NCBI RefSeq assembly: GCF_014084105.1
Contig: NZ_CP048289.1
Span: forward strand, 8,999,922-9,063,921
Source of the DNA: Streptacidiphilus sp. P02-A3a
GTDB taxonomy: Bacteria; Actinomycetota; Actinomycetes; Streptomycetales; Streptomycetaceae
Direction: 5' to 3'
Length of the DNA stretch: 64,000 nucleotides
Shown: in pieces, positions 49,972 to 58,909 of the stretch
Position numbering within the stretch: position 1 is the stretch's first letter
Layout of the letters: each line of letters starts with the position of its first letter
The notes under the pieces: generated by a model
Database searches by the model: none
What the model was told of the DNA's origin: nothing
The model's input: the letters and a program-made list of their open reading frames with translations, nothing else
Translations under genes and position numbers: made by a program

Positions 49972-50636
49972 GGGACGATCCGGTAGCCCGCGCCGACCAG
50001 GGTCTCCACCAGGTCGGGCGCGCCGAGCTTGCGCCGCAGCCGGTTGACGGTGACCCGGACGGTGTTGGTGAACGGGTCCGCGTGCTCGTCCCAGGCGCGT
50101 TCCAGCAGCTGCTCGTGGCTGATCACCGCGCCGCCGGCGCTGAGCAGCACCTGCAACACGGCGAACTCCTTGGCGGTCAGCGCGATCGGCCGACCGGCCC
50201 GGTGGACGGTCCGGCGCAGCGTGTCCATGGTGAGGTCGCCGCAGGTCAGTACGGCGACGTGGGCCCGGCCCCGGCGGCCGAGGGACTGGATGCGCAGGGT
50301 GAGCTCGGCGAAGGAGAAGGGCTTGCCGAGGTAGTCGTCGGCGCCCAGGGTGAGCCCGTCCACCCGGTCGTCGGTGCCGGACAGCGCGGTCAGCATCAGG
50401 ATCATCGGCGCGCCGTCGCGGCCCACCAGCTGTCGGCAGACCTCGTCGCCGGAGCGGCCGGGCAGGTCGCGGTCCAGCACCAGCACGTCGTAGACGCCGT
50501 TGATCTCGATCTTCTCCAGGGCGTCGTTGCCGTCGTGGCAGATGTCCACGGCCATGCCCTGGTCACGCAGACCCTCGGCGATCCGTGCGGCCAGGCGTTC
50601 TTCGTCCTCGACGACCAGGATGCGCATGCTCCCCAT
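49968..50636 (-). CDS. OmpR/PhoB-type response regulator
   Basis: 222 residues. Receiver domain (VVEDEERLAARI, phospho-Asp in VLVLDRDLPG, Lys in LGKPFS) and a winged helix (LTAKEFAVLQVLLSAGG, NTVRVTVNRLRRKLG). Start at ATG 50636 (GGGAGG upstream) adds three residues to ATG 50627. Divergent from the M24 gene by 99 bp. Confidence 0.92.
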   Translation of the reverse strand: MGSMRILVVEDEERLAARIAEGLRDQGMAVDICHDGNDALEKIEINGVYDVLVLDRDLPGRSGDEVCRQLVGRDGAPMILMLTALSGTDDRVDGLTLGADDYLGKPFSFAELTLRIQSLGRRGRAHVAVLTCGDLTMDTLRRTVHRAGRPIALTAKEFAVLQVLLSAGGAVISHEQLLERAWDEHADPFTNTVRVTVNRLRRKLGAPDLVETLVGAGYRIVP

Positions 50637-50735
50637 TGTCACCGACCTCCCTGTCAAGGCCGTTCGGCGCCTGGGAGGACGATTCCGCGGCGCACGGCTC
50701 TGGTGGGCGGGCGGCTTCGGCGCTATGTTGACAGA

Positions 50736-51569
50736 ATGTCTAATAAGGAGCAGCCGGCCTGGACGCCGGTGGATCTGGCCAGGTTCCGCGAGGTCCAGCA
50801 GCTCGCCTACCGCTGCGCGCGGGCGGTCGCGGACGGGCTGGAGCCGGGGACGACGGAACGGCAGGCCGCGCGGCGGATGCGGCAGTGGCTGGAGGCCAAC
50901 GGCGCGGACGACTGGTTCCACGTGCCCTTCGCCTGGTTCGGCGACCGGACGGTGTTCCACCGCTTCCGCACGCCGCTCCAGTTCTTCCCGACCGACCGGC
51001 GGCTGGAGGAGGGCATGCCCTTCATCCTCGACTGCGCCCCGGTCGCCGACGGCTACACCGCCGACATCGGCTACGCCGGCAGCCTCGGCGGCAACCGGGT
51101 GCAGGCGCAGATCCTGGACGACCTCCAGGAGTACCGGCGGCTGATCCTGGACCAGGTGCGCGAGCGCCGCCCGCTGGACCAGATCTACCGCGCGGTGGAC
51201 GCCCTGGTCGCCCGGCACGGCTACGACAACCGGCACCGGGTCTACCCGGGCCGGGTGCTGGCCCACCAGGTCACCCGGCTGCGGACGCGCGGTCCGCGCA
51301 CGGTGGTCGCCGGGTTCGGCGCGCGCAGCCTGCAGACCCTCGGCCGGGAGCTGGTCGCCGAGCGGATCCAGCACCGCTCCCCGCTCTGGGCGGACGGCAG
51401 GTCCTCCGCGCACGCGCCCACCCCGGGCCTGTGGGCGGTCGAGCCGCACCTCGGCTGCCGCGGCGTCGGCGCCAAGTTCGAGGAACTGCTGGTGGTCACC
51501 GAGGACGACGCCTACTGGCTGGACGAAGACCTGCCGCACGTCAACCGCTGGAAGGAGCAGGCCGCATGA
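50736..51569 (+). CDS. M24-family metallopeptidase-like protein (aminopeptidase P/creatinase fold)
   Basis: 277 residues. The pita-bread metal ligands can be traced: two Asp in FILDCAPVADGYTADIGYAG, His in PGRVLAHQV, Glu in LWAVEPHLG and Glu in AKFEELLVVTE. The N-terminal domain of prolidases is missing, as in methionine aminopeptidase-size members. The promoter region contains TATGTT just before ATG 50736 and no ribosome site, so the mRNA may be leaderless. First gene of a three-gene operon with ATGA overlaps. Confidence 0.85.
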   Translation: MSNKEQPAWTPVDLARFREVQQLAYRCARAVADGLEPGTTERQAARRMRQWLEANGADDWFHVPFAWFGDRTVFHRFRTPLQFFPTDRRLEEGMPFILDCAPVADGYTADIGYAGSLGGNRVQAQILDDLQEYRRLILDQVRERRPLDQIYRAVDALVARHGYDNRHRVYPGRVLAHQVTRLRTRGPRTVVAGFGARSLQTLGRELVAERIQHRSPLWADGRSSAHAPTPGLWAVEPHLGCRGVGAKFEELLVVTEDDAYWLDEDLPHVNRWKEQAA

Positions 51570-53389
51570 GCAGCCACCACCGGGGCCGGGCCCCGGACGA
51601 AGGCCGCCGCAGCTTCGTCACCGCACCGGACGGCGTCCGGCTCGCGGTGCGCGAGTGGGGTGACCCGGACTCCGCCGCCCCCGCCGTGGTGCTGGTCCAC
51701 GGCTACCCAGACACCCACGCCGTGTGGCGGCCGATCGCCGGGCTGCTGGCCGCGAACCGCCGGGTGGTGGCCTACGACGTGCGCGGCGCCGGGGCCTCCG
51801 ACGCGCCGCGCCGGATCGGCGCCTACACCCTGGCCGCGCTGGAGGCCGACCTCGGCGCGGTGCTGGACGCGGTCAGCCCGGACCGCCCGGTCCACCTGGT
51901 CGGGCACGACTGGGGCTCGATCCAGTCCTGGGAGGCGGTCACCGGCAGTGCCCTGGCCGACCGGATCGCCTCCTTCACCTCGGTCTCCGGGCCCTGCCTG
52001 GACCACGCCGCGCACTGGTTCCGGGCCAAGGCCCGGCACCCCCGGCCGCGCGGCCTGGCCCAGCTCGCCGGGCAGGGGCTGCGCTCCTGGTACCTCGGGT
52101 ACTTCCAACTCCCGCTGCTGCCGCCGCTGCTGTGGCGGACCGGGCTGGCCAAGGCGTGGCCCGCGCTTCAACACGCGATCGAGGGCGTCCCGCGCGGCAG
52201 CGCCGCGCCGACGCTGCCGGCCGACGCGGTCCGCGGGCTGGCGCTGTACCGGGCCAACATGCTGCCCCGGATCGCGCGGCCCCGGCAGCGGCCCACCGCG
52301 ATCCCGGTCCAGGTGGTGCTGCCGCAGCGGGACCTCTACGTCTCCCCGGCGCTGGCCGGGCAGGCCCCGCAGCCCTGGGCGCCCCGGCTGTGGCGCCGCC
52401 CGCTGCGCTCCGGGCACTGGGCCCCGCTCACCCACGACGGCGTCCTCGCCCGCTGGATCGAGGAGTTCGCCGCGCACATCGACGGCGCGCCGGCCGCGCC
52501 CGGCCTGGCGCGGGCCCAGGTGCGGCCGCCCGGGCAGCGCGAGCCGGGGTCGTTCGCCGGGCGGCTCGCGGTGGTCACCGGCGCGGGCAGCGGCATCGGC
52601 CGGGCCACCGCGCTCGCCCTCGCCGAGGGCGGCGCCAGCGTGATCGCCGCCGACCTGAACGCCGAGGCCGCGGCCCGCACCGCCCGGCTCGCCTCGCTGT
52701 TCGGCGCCCCGGCCCACCCGTACACCGTGGACGTCGCCGACGCCGCCGCGATGGAGGCCTTCGCCAAGGCGGTGCAGAGCGAGCACGGCACGCCCGACAT
52801 CGTGGTCAACAACGCCGGGATCGGCATGGGCGGGGCCTTCCTGGACACCAGCACCGCCGACTGGGAGGCGGTGCTCGGCGTCAACCTGATGGGCGTGGTG
52901 CACGGCTGCCGACTGTTCGGCGCGCAGCTGAAGGAGCGCGGCGAGGGCGGGCACATCGTCAACATCGCCTCGGCGGCGGCGTTCACCCCCTCGCGCACGC
53001 TCCCGGCGTACGCCACCACCAAGGCCGCGGTGCTGATGCTGAGCGAGTGCCTGCGGGCCGAACTGGCGGGCGAGGGAATCGGCGTGAGCGCGGTCTGCCC
53101 CGGCTTCGTCAACACCGGTATCGCCAGGGCCACCCGCTATGTCGGCGTCTCCGGCGACGAGCAGGAGCAGCTGCGCGGCAACGCGGACCGGCTCTACCGG
53201 CTCCGCAACGTCGGCCCGGACCGGATCGCGGCAGCCGTGCTGCGCGCGGTGGAGGAGAATCGCGCCGTCGTCCCCGTCGCCGCCGAGGCCCGGATCGGAT
53301 CGGCGCTGCGCCGCCTGTCGCCCGGGACGCTGCGGCTGATCGCCCGCCGCGACCTCACCCCCCGAAGCAGCAGCAGGAGGACCCGATGA
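51566..53389 (+). CDS. EphD-like fusion: alpha/beta hydrolase plus short-chain dehydrogenase
   Basis: 607 residues. Residues about 15-310 are an epoxide-hydrolase-like alpha/beta hydrolase with oxyanion HGYPDT and nucleophile elbow GHDWGS (Asp nucleophile). Residues about 325-590 are an SDR: TGAGSGIGRAT, NNAGIGMGG, catalytic Ser in NIASAAAF and YATTK. The order matches mycobacterial EphD, which acts on lipid epoxides. Overlaps both neighbours by ATGA. Substrate here unknown, probably a fatty-acyl or terpenoid compound. Confidence 0.9.
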   Translation: MSSHHRGRAPDEGRRSFVTAPDGVRLAVREWGDPDSAAPAVVLVHGYPDTHAVWRPIAGLLAANRRVVAYDVRGAGASDAPRRIGAYTLAALEADLGAVLDAVSPDRPVHLVGHDWGSIQSWEAVTGSALADRIASFTSVSGPCLDHAAHWFRAKARHPRPRGLAQLAGQGLRSWYLGYFQLPLLPPLLWRTGLAKAWPALQHAIEGVPRGSAAPTLPADAVRGLALYRANMLPRIARPRQRPTAIPVQVVLPQRDLYVSPALAGQAPQPWAPRLWRRPLRSGHWAPLTHDGVLARWIEEFAAHIDGAPAAPGLARAQVRPPGQREPGSFAGRLAVVTGAGSGIGRATALALAEGGASVIAADLNAEAAARTARLASLFGAPAHPYTVDVADAAAMEAFAKAVQSEHGTPDIVVNNAGIGMGGAFLDTSTADWEAVLGVNLMGVVHGCRLFGAQLKERGEGGHIVNIASAAAFTPSRTLPAYATTKAAVLMLSECLRAELAGEGIGVSAVCPGFVNTGIARATRYVGVSGDEQEQLRGNADRLYRLRNVGPDRIAAAVLRAVEENRAVVPVAAEARIGSALRRLSPGTLRLIARRDLTPRSSSRRTR

Positions 53390-55287
53390 CCGTCGTCACC
53401 ACCGAGCACGCCGCCCTGCGACCGCGCCGGGTCGCCTTCGACTGGCAGCACACCCCGCTGCACTGGGTCCCCGGGGACCCGTTCTCCACCCACATGATCA
53501 ACGTGCTGCACCTGCTGCTGCCGGCCGGGGAGCGCTGGTTCGTCGACGTCTACAAGCAGGCGCTGCCACTGGTCCGGGACCAGCGGCTGCGCGAGGACAT
53601 GATCGGGTTCATCGGGCAGGAGTCGGTCCACTCGCAGGCCCACTCCACGGTCCTGGAACACCTGCTGGCGCAGGGCCTGGACCCGGCCCCCTACACCGAG
53701 CAGATGGACTGGTTCTTCGAGCACCTGCTCGGCGACAACACCGCGCCGCCGCTGGCCGGCCGCTGGTGGCTGCTGGAACGGGTCGCCATCATCGCCGCGA
53801 TCGAGCACTACACGGCGGTGCTCGGCAAGTGGGTGCTGGACGCGCGCGGCTTCGACCGCTTCGGCGCCGACCCGACCATGGTCGACCTGCTGCGCTGGCA
53901 CGGCGCGGAGGAGGTCGAGCACCGCTCGGTCGCCTTCGACGTGTTCCAGCACCTGGACGGCGGCTACGGGCGCCGGGTGCGGACCATGAGCGTGGTGTTC
54001 CCGACCATGTTCTGGCTCTGGGTGCGCGGGGTGAAGTTCTTCCTGGCGAACGACCCGGAGCTGAGCCCGGCCGAGCGGAAGGCGGCCGAGCCGCACCTCC
54101 GCGACTGGGTGCGGGCGGCCAGGGAGGAGCTGGTGCCCGCGCCCCGGGACATCTTCTCGGCCGTGCCCCGCTACCTGCGCCGCCGCTACCACCCCACGCA
54201 GGAGGGCTCGACCGCCAAGGCGCTGGCCTACCTGGCGAGTTCGCCCGCCGCCAAGGCGGCGGCAGCCGCTTCGGGACCGGCTTCGGGTGCCGCTTCGGGA
54301 CCGGCTTCGGGTGCGGCGGAGCTCCGGCTGGAGCTGGTGGTGGCCGGGCGGCGGGAGGCCGCCGAGGGCGTGGCCGAACTGCGGCTGGCGGCGGCGGACG
54401 GCGGCGAACTGCCCGGCTGGGAGCCGGGCGCACACCTGGACCTGCTGCTGCCCTCGGGCCTGGTCCGGCAGTACTCGCTCTGCGGCGACCCGGCCGACCG
54501 GGGGAGCTACCGGATCGCGGTGCGGCTCACCGAGGACAGCCGGGGCGGATCGCGGGAGGTGCACACGGCGCTGACCGAGGGCGCGCGCATCGACGCGCAC
54601 GCCCCGCGCAACCGCTTCCCGCTGCGCCCCGCCACCGGGAGCACCGACGAGAGCAGTGCTCACTTCTTCGTGGCCGGGGGCATCGGGATCACCCCGATCC
54701 TGCCCAAGGTCCGCGAGATCGCCGCTCTCGGCGGCGACTGGCAGCTGCTCTACGTCGGCCGCTCTCGTTCCAGCATGCCGTTCCTCGACGAGATCACCGC
54801 TCTCGATCCGGAGCAGCGCCACGTCCGCGTGGTCACCACCGACACCGAGGGCCTGCCCGACCTGGCCGCCGCCCTGACCGCCGCCCCCGAGGCCGCCGCC
54901 GTCCACGTCTGCGGCCCGGAGCCGCTGATGGACGCCCTGGTGGCGGTGCTCGCCGAGCGGCGCCCGGGGACCGAGGCGCGGCTGGAGCGGTTCCACCCGG
55001 CGGAGAGCGCCGCCGGGGCCGAGGCGGCCGAGCTGGAGCTGGAACTCGCCCGCAGCGGGATCTCGTTGACCGTCCCGGCCGACCGCAGCGTGCTGCGCGC
55101 GGTCCGCGACCGGCTGCCGGACACCCCCTACTCCTGCGAACAGGGCTTCTGCGGCACCTGCCGGACCAAGGTGCTGTCCGGCACCCCGGACCACCGCGAC
55201 GAGCTGCTCACCGAGCGGGAGCGGGCCGACTCCATGCTGATCTGCGTCTCCCGCGGTGGTGGCGGCAAGCTGGTGCTTGACCTCTGA
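53386..55287 (+). CDS. Fusion of PF10118-type di-metal protein with 2Fe-2S ferredoxin reductase
   Basis: 633 residues. Residues about 10-285 are an all-helical PF10118-like domain with metal-binding pattern IGQESVHSQAHSTVLEH and WHGAEEVEHRSVAFDVF. A slippage-born linker (SGPASGAASGPASGAA, 54270-54317) joins a reductase: flavin site RQYSLCG, NAD site FVAGGIGITPIL and HVCGPEPLMDAL, and a plant-type 2Fe-2S domain, CEQGFCGTC plus a downstream Cys. The layout implies a self-sufficient oxygenase or hydroxylase: electrons pass from NADH to flavin to 2Fe-2S to the di-metal site. Activity is inference. Confidence 0.87.
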   Translation: MTVVTTEHAALRPRRVAFDWQHTPLHWVPGDPFSTHMINVLHLLLPAGERWFVDVYKQALPLVRDQRLREDMIGFIGQESVHSQAHSTVLEHLLAQGLDPAPYTEQMDWFFEHLLGDNTAPPLAGRWWLLERVAIIAAIEHYTAVLGKWVLDARGFDRFGADPTMVDLLRWHGAEEVEHRSVAFDVFQHLDGGYGRRVRTMSVVFPTMFWLWVRGVKFFLANDPELSPAERKAAEPHLRDWVRAAREELVPAPRDIFSAVPRYLRRRYHPTQEGSTAKALAYLASSPAAKAAAAASGPASGAASGPASGAAELRLELVVAGRREAAEGVAELRLAAADGGELPGWEPGAHLDLLLPSGLVRQYSLCGDPADRGSYRIAVRLTEDSRGGSREVHTALTEGARIDAHAPRNRFPLRPATGSTDESSAHFFVAGGIGITPILPKVREIAALGGDWQLLYVGRSRSSMPFLDEITALDPEQRHVRVVTTDTEGLPDLAAALTAAPEAAAVHVCGPEPLMDALVAVLAERRPGTEARLERFHPAESAAGAEAAELELELARSGISLTVPADRSVLRAVRDRLPDTPYSCEQGFCGTCRTKVLSGTPDHRDELLTERERADSMLICVSRGGGGKLVLDL

Positions 55288-55315
55288 ACGCCAGGCAGCG
55301 CCTACCCTGTTGGTC

Positions 55316-56104
55316 ATGAGCGCATCATCCAGCCCCCGGCCGCCCCGGCGTCGGCTCGGGGTCGAGCAGCGGCGTGAGCAACTGATCGCCGTCGCCCTGG
55401 AGTTCTTCGCCAAGCAGGCCCCCGAGGAGGTGTCGATCGACGAGATCGCCGCCGCGGCGGGGGCCTCGCGGCCCCTGGTGTACCACTACTTCCCCGGCAA
55501 GCAGGGCCTGTACGAGGAGGCCATACGCCGCGCCGGGGAGCAGCTGGCGGCGCTGTTCGAGGAGCCGCGCGAGGGGCCGCTGTCCGAGCGGCTGCACCGG
55601 GTGATGGGCCGTTACCTGGGCTTCGTGGAGTCCCACGGCCCGGGCTTCTCCGCGCTGCTGCGCGGCGGCTCGGCCTCGTCGACCCCGGACACCGGCGCGG
55701 TCATCGACCGGGTCAGGCAGGCGGCGATGGACCAGGTCATCGCCCACCTGGAGCTGCCCGGGCCGAGCGTCCGGGTGCGGCTGGCGGTGCGCGCCTGGAT
55801 CGCCAACGCGGAGACCACCGCCATCGCCTGGCTCGCGGACCAGGACGGCCTCCAGCCCCGGCCCGACCGGCTGACCCGGCAGGAGCTGCAACTGCGGCTG
55901 GTGCAGGAGTTCGTGGTGATGCTGCTGGTCAGCCTCTCCTACGAGCCGGAACTGCTGCCCGCGTTCCGGTCCTTCTTCGCCCAGGAGCGGCCGGAGGGAC
56001 CGACCGGCCTGCTGGTGCGGCGGCTCACCGGCCTCCTGGCCGACCCGGCCCTGGCCGCCGAAGCCCTGCGCCTGGCCACCCCGGACCCAGCTCCCGGCGC
56101 CTGA
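55316..56104 (+). CDS. TetR-family transcriptional regulator
   Basis: 262 residues. Helix-turn-helix EQRREQLIAVALEFFAKQAPEEVSIDEIAAAAGASRPLVYHYF spans residues about 16-58. ATG at 55316 is 28 bases after the fusion gene stop. Probably controls the three-gene operon before it. Confidence 0.9.
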   Translation: MSASSSPRPPRRRLGVEQRREQLIAVALEFFAKQAPEEVSIDEIAAAAGASRPLVYHYFPGKQGLYEEAIRRAGEQLAALFEEPREGPLSERLHRVMGRYLGFVESHGPGFSALLRGGSASSTPDTGAVIDRVRQAAMDQVIAHLELPGPSVRVRLAVRAWIANAETTAIAWLADQDGLQPRPDRLTRQELQLRLVQEFVVMLLVSLSYEPELLPAFRSFFAQERPEGPTGLLVRRLTGLLADPALAAEALRLATPDPAPGA

Positions 56105-56168
56105 CCCGGCTGGCACCCCGGCGCCGCGAGGGCGGCCCGGGGGGCGGGGCGGGGTTTGGCTATCCTGT

Positions 56169-56234
56169 GGGGCGACGGCGGAGGGGCTCGCCGACAACCG
56201 CGACCGGATCCCGGTCGCCAACGGTCCCTACCTG
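56169..56234 (+). promoter_or_regulatory. Fluoride riboswitch (crcB motif)
   Basis: GGCGACGG...GGCTCGCC gives stem P1/P2, ACAACC the conserved loop, GCGACCGG/CCGGTCGC stem P3, and CAACGGTCCCTACCTGG the pseudoknot-forming 3' part. AGGGG can pair with TCCCT as in known fluoride riboswitches. A TATCCT -10 box lies at 56161-56166, so the RNA begins right at the riboswitch. Two CrcB genes follow, the classic regulon. Confidence 0.75.
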
Positions 56235-56277
56235 GCGGTCGCCCATCCGGCGGCCCTGGCACTCAGGTAGGAGAGAC

Positions 56278-57024
56278 ATGCCCCGAACCCCCAAGGCCGG
56301 TCCCGGCGGTGTCCGCCGCGTCCGCCGTCACCGTTTCCCGACCCCGCAGTCGGCCGTCCCCGGCGGACGCACCCACCCTGGAGCGCTGATGCCCCCCAGC
56401 ACCCCCGCAGATCCCGCAGATCCCACGGATCCCGCGGACCCCGCAGCACCCGCAGCCCCCGCGGGCCCCGGCGACCCGGCGGGCCCCGCGCCGCGGCTCG
56501 CGGAGAACCTGCCGGTCGACCCGGACCTGCGCGAGGAGCCGCCGCGCGGGCGGCCCCGCGAGTGGGACGTGGTCGCGGTGATCGCCCTCGGCGGCGGCCT
56601 CGGCAGCGTCGCCCGCTACGGCATCGCCCGGGCCTGGCCCACCCCCGTCGACGGTTTCCCCTGGGCCACCTTCGTCACCAACATCGCGGGCAGCCTCGCC
56701 CTGGGCCTGCTGATGGTCTACGTGATCGAGGTCTGGCCGCCCGGGCGCTACCGCCGCCCGTTCCTCGGGGTGGGCATCATCGGCGGGTTCACCACCTTCT
56801 CGACCTACATGTCCGAGACCCGCGGCCTGCTGGCCACCCACCACTTCGCCCGGGCCGACGCCTACGCGCTGACCAGCCTGCTGGTCGGGCTGGCTGCCGT
56901 GTGGACCGGGATCGCGCTGGCCCGGGTCGCCGTCCACAAGCCGGTCCGGCGCGGCCCGAAGCTGCGCAGCGAGGCCGGGCGCACCGCCACCGTGCCCGAC
57001 TCCCAGAAGGCAGGATCCCGCTGA
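56278..57024 (+). CDS. crcB: CrcB/Fluc fluoride channel subunit, long N-terminal extension
   Basis: 248 residues from ATG 56278 (AGGAGAGAC upstream); 211 from ATG 56389, which also has a ribosome site. The Fluc core starts near residue 140 of the long form: GGGLGSVARYGIA, PWATFVTNIAGSLALGLLMVY, and GIIGGFTTFSTYMSE with the conserved Phe box. The N-terminal region is a low-complexity ADPADPTDPADP tail. It forms a heterodimer with the next gene product. Confidence 0.9.
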   Translation: MPRTPKAGPGGVRRVRRHRFPTPQSAVPGGRTHPGALMPPSTPADPADPTDPADPAAPAAPAGPGDPAGPAPRLAENLPVDPDLREEPPRGRPREWDVVAVIALGGGLGSVARYGIARAWPTPVDGFPWATFVTNIAGSLALGLLMVYVIEVWPPGRYRRPFLGVGIIGGFTTFSTYMSETRGLLATHHFARADAYALTSLLVGLAAVWTGIALARVAVHKPVRRGPKLRSEAGRTATVPDSQKAGSR

Positions 57025-57386
57025 TGCCCGTGCTCATGGTCTTCCTCGGCGGCATGCTCGGCGCGCCGGTCCGCTACCTGGCCGACCGGGCGGTGCAGAC
57101 CCGGCACCGGAGCGTGTTCCCGCTGGGCACGCTGCTGATCAACGTCTCCGGGGCGTTCATCCTGGGCGCGGTCGGCGCCGCCACCGCGCACCAGCACCTG
57201 CCCGCGAACGTCAGCCTGCTGCTCGGCACCGGCTTCTGCGGCGGCCTGACCACCTTCTCCACCTTCTCCTTCGAGACCATGCGGCTGCTGGAGGACGGCT
57301 CGCTGGCCGAGGCCGGGCTGAACGTGGTCGGCAGCCTGCTGCTGGGCCTCGCCGCCGCCTTCGCCGGGTACGCGCTGCTGAGTTGA
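57024..57386 (+). CDS. crcB: CrcB/Fluc fluoride channel subunit
   Basis: 120 residues with four spans: GGMLGAPVRYLAD, PLGTLLINVSGAFILGAVG, GTGFCGGLTTFSTFSFET and GSLLLGLAAAFAGYALL. The start ATG shares a base with the previous stop (TGATG). Exports fluoride passively; two unequal subunits are typical of Gram-positive bacteria. Confidence 0.93.
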   Translation: MPVLMVFLGGMLGAPVRYLADRAVQTRHRSVFPLGTLLINVSGAFILGAVGAATAHQHLPANVSLLLGTGFCGGLTTFSTFSFETMRLLEDGSLAEAGLNVVGSLLLGLAAAFAGYALLS

Positions 57387-57434
57387 CCGGCCGGGTCCCG
57401 CCCGCCGGGGTCGTCCGAATGCGAGACTCGCGCT

Positions 57435-58151
57435 GTGACGATTGACGAGTCGAGCCACGACGAGCCGCACCAGGACACCCTGGGCGGGCGGTTGAACTGG
57501 CTGCGGGCCGCCGTCCTCGGCGCCAACGACGGGGTGGTCTCCACCGCCGGTCTGGTCGTCGGCGTGGCCGGGGCGAACGCGTCCGCCGACACGCTGCTGA
57601 CCGCCGGTCTGGCCGGGCTGCTCGCCGGTTCGCTGTCGATGGCGGCCGGCGAGTACGTCTCGGTCAGCACCCAGCGGGACTCCGAGCGGGCCGCACTCGA
57701 CCAGGAGCGCCGCGAGCTGGCCCGGACGCCGGAGGCGGAGCTGGAGGAGCTGGCCGGGCTGTACCGGCAGAAGGGGCTCTCCGCGGAGCTGGCCGACGAG
57801 GTCGCGGTGCAGCTGACCCGTCACGACGCCCTGGCCGCGCACGCGGAGACCGAGTTGGGCATCGACCCGGAGGGGCTGGCCAACCCGTGGCACGCCGCCT
57901 GGGCCAGCTTCCTCTCGTTCACCGTGGGCGCGCTGCTGCCGCTGCTGGCGATCGTGCTGCCGCCGAAGGGGGTGCGGCTGCCGGTCACCGTGGCGGCGGT
58001 GCTGGCGGCGCTGGTCCTGTGCGGCTGGGGCAGCGCCCGGATGGGCCGGGCCCCGGTGCCGCCCGCGGTGCTGCGCAACGTCCTGGGCGGGGCGATCGCC
58101 ATGGCCGTCACCTACGGGGTCGGCGCGCTGCTGGGGGCGTCCGGCGTCTGA
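57435..58151 (+). CDS. VIT1/CCC1-family transporter
   Basis: 238 residues. Membrane spans and the family motif LRAAVLGANDGVVSTAGLVVG (residues about 23-43) and AGLLAGSLSMAAGEYVSVSTQRD are present. The cytosolic helix (RDSERAALDQERREL) would carry metal-binding Glu/Asp. Members move Fe2+ or Mn2+. GTG start 57435. Separate from the fluoride operon by 48 bp. Confidence 0.9.
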   Translation: MTIDESSHDEPHQDTLGGRLNWLRAAVLGANDGVVSTAGLVVGVAGANASADTLLTAGLAGLLAGSLSMAAGEYVSVSTQRDSERAALDQERRELARTPEAELEELAGLYRQKGLSAELADEVAVQLTRHDALAAHAETELGIDPEGLANPWHAAWASFLSFTVGALLPLLAIVLPPKGVRLPVTVAAVLAALVLCGWGSARMGRAPVPPAVLRNVLGGAIAMAVTYGVGALLGASGV

Positions 58152-58195
58152 TCCGGTGGCGCCGCCGCAGCGGCACGGCGCTCACCTGCGGCGGG

Positions 58196-58226
58196 TTCGA
58201 CCTCGGCCCCCGGAATGGAGTACAGT
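58196..58226 (+). promoter_or_regulatory. Possible promoter of tRNA-Asp
   Basis: TTCGAC (58196-58201), 19-bp spacer, TACAGT (58221-58226). The spacing is longer than ideal. Confidence 0.4.
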
Positions 58227-58258
58227 TCCGTTGTCGCGAAGAAAACCGCGGCGTGCAA

Positions 58259-58332
58259 GGCCTCGTGGAGCAGTTGGTTAGCTCGCCACCCTGTCAAGGT
58301 GGAGGTCGCGGGTTCAAGTCCCGTCGAGGTCG
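58259..58332 (+). tRNA. tRNA-Asp (anticodon GTC), second copy
   Basis: Identical to 41034-41107 over 74 bases. No upstream sequence similarity beyond the gene itself except GCAAGGCCTCG versus ACGAGGCCTCG. Confidence 0.95.
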
Positions 58333-58339
58333 CCTGAGC

Positions 58340-58369
58340 AGAGCCCGGATCCGGTTGGATCCGGGCTCT
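58340..58369 (+). terminator. tRNA-Asp terminator
   Basis: Thirteen-base perfect arms AGAGCCCGGATCC/GGATCCGGGCTCT around GGTT, followed by TCGC. Confidence 0.85.
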
Positions 58370-58702
58370 TCGCTATATCGGCAGCTGACGAGTACACGAC
58401 CAGGGCCTGATCACACATGTGACCGGTGTCACTTATATGATCGCCATCCACATCGGCCCTCGCCCACCCCGCTGAACCGGCTAATTTAATATATACAATT
58501 GCACACTCATTCAAGCCGCTCCCGACCCCCGCGGAGCGGACCGTTCCGAACCGGGAAAACGAAACCGCACCGAACCCGGCGGAGTTCGGTGCGGCTTCAC
58601 GCTTGTCAAGATCCTCCATTTACCGCGTGCCGAACGGTCATCCCCCACGTGGGGACAGCCGACGCAATAGCAGGAGGTGTGTTTCCCTGTGTCTGCTCAG
58701 CC
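58370..58702. other. Gene-free region 3' of bldC, with one terminator-like hairpin
   Basis: No coding sequence seen. A strong stem at 58561-58598 (GAAACCGCACCGAAC / GTTCGGTGCGGCTTC) is probably the bldC terminator. The stretch around 58485-58505 (TAATTTAATATATACAATTG) is unusually AT-rich. A lone TCCCCCACGTGGGGA hairpin lies at 58641. Confidence 0.5.
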
Positions 58703-58909
58703 TCAGACTTCACCACGCTGCTGCGGGATACCCGCAAGCAGCGCGCGAACCTCGGCCTCGCGGTAACGACGATGCCCACCGAGCGTACGGATCGACGTGA
58801 GCTTGCCGGCCTTGGCCCAGCGAGTGACCGTCTTCGGGTCAACGCGGAACATGGTGGCAACCTCCGCCGGCGTCAGCAGCGGTTCGGCATCAGGGGTGCG
58901 AGCGGTCAT
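58703..58909 (-). CDS. bldC: Developmental regulator BldC (MerR-type DNA-binding domain)
   Basis: 68 residues, the exact family length. It consists of a winged helix-turn-helix only: LLTPAEVATMFRVDPKTVTR, WAKAGKLTSIRTLGGHRRY. Essentially identical to Streptomyces coelicolor BldC apart from the last residues, from memory. It binds direct repeats and times entry into development. Ribosome site GAGGAGG. Neighbouring order (hypothetical, valine dehydrogenase, DUF3073, purM, purF) is the conserved streptomycete arrangement. Confidence 0.95.
   Translation of the reverse strand: MTARTPDAEPLLTPAEVATMFRVDPKTVTRWAKAGKLTSIRTLGGHRRYREAEVRALLAGIPQQRGEV

Noticed and set aside
58641-58655. TCCCCCACGTGGGGA resembling a CRISPR repeat stem
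   Set aside because: Only one copy, no spacers and no cas genes.
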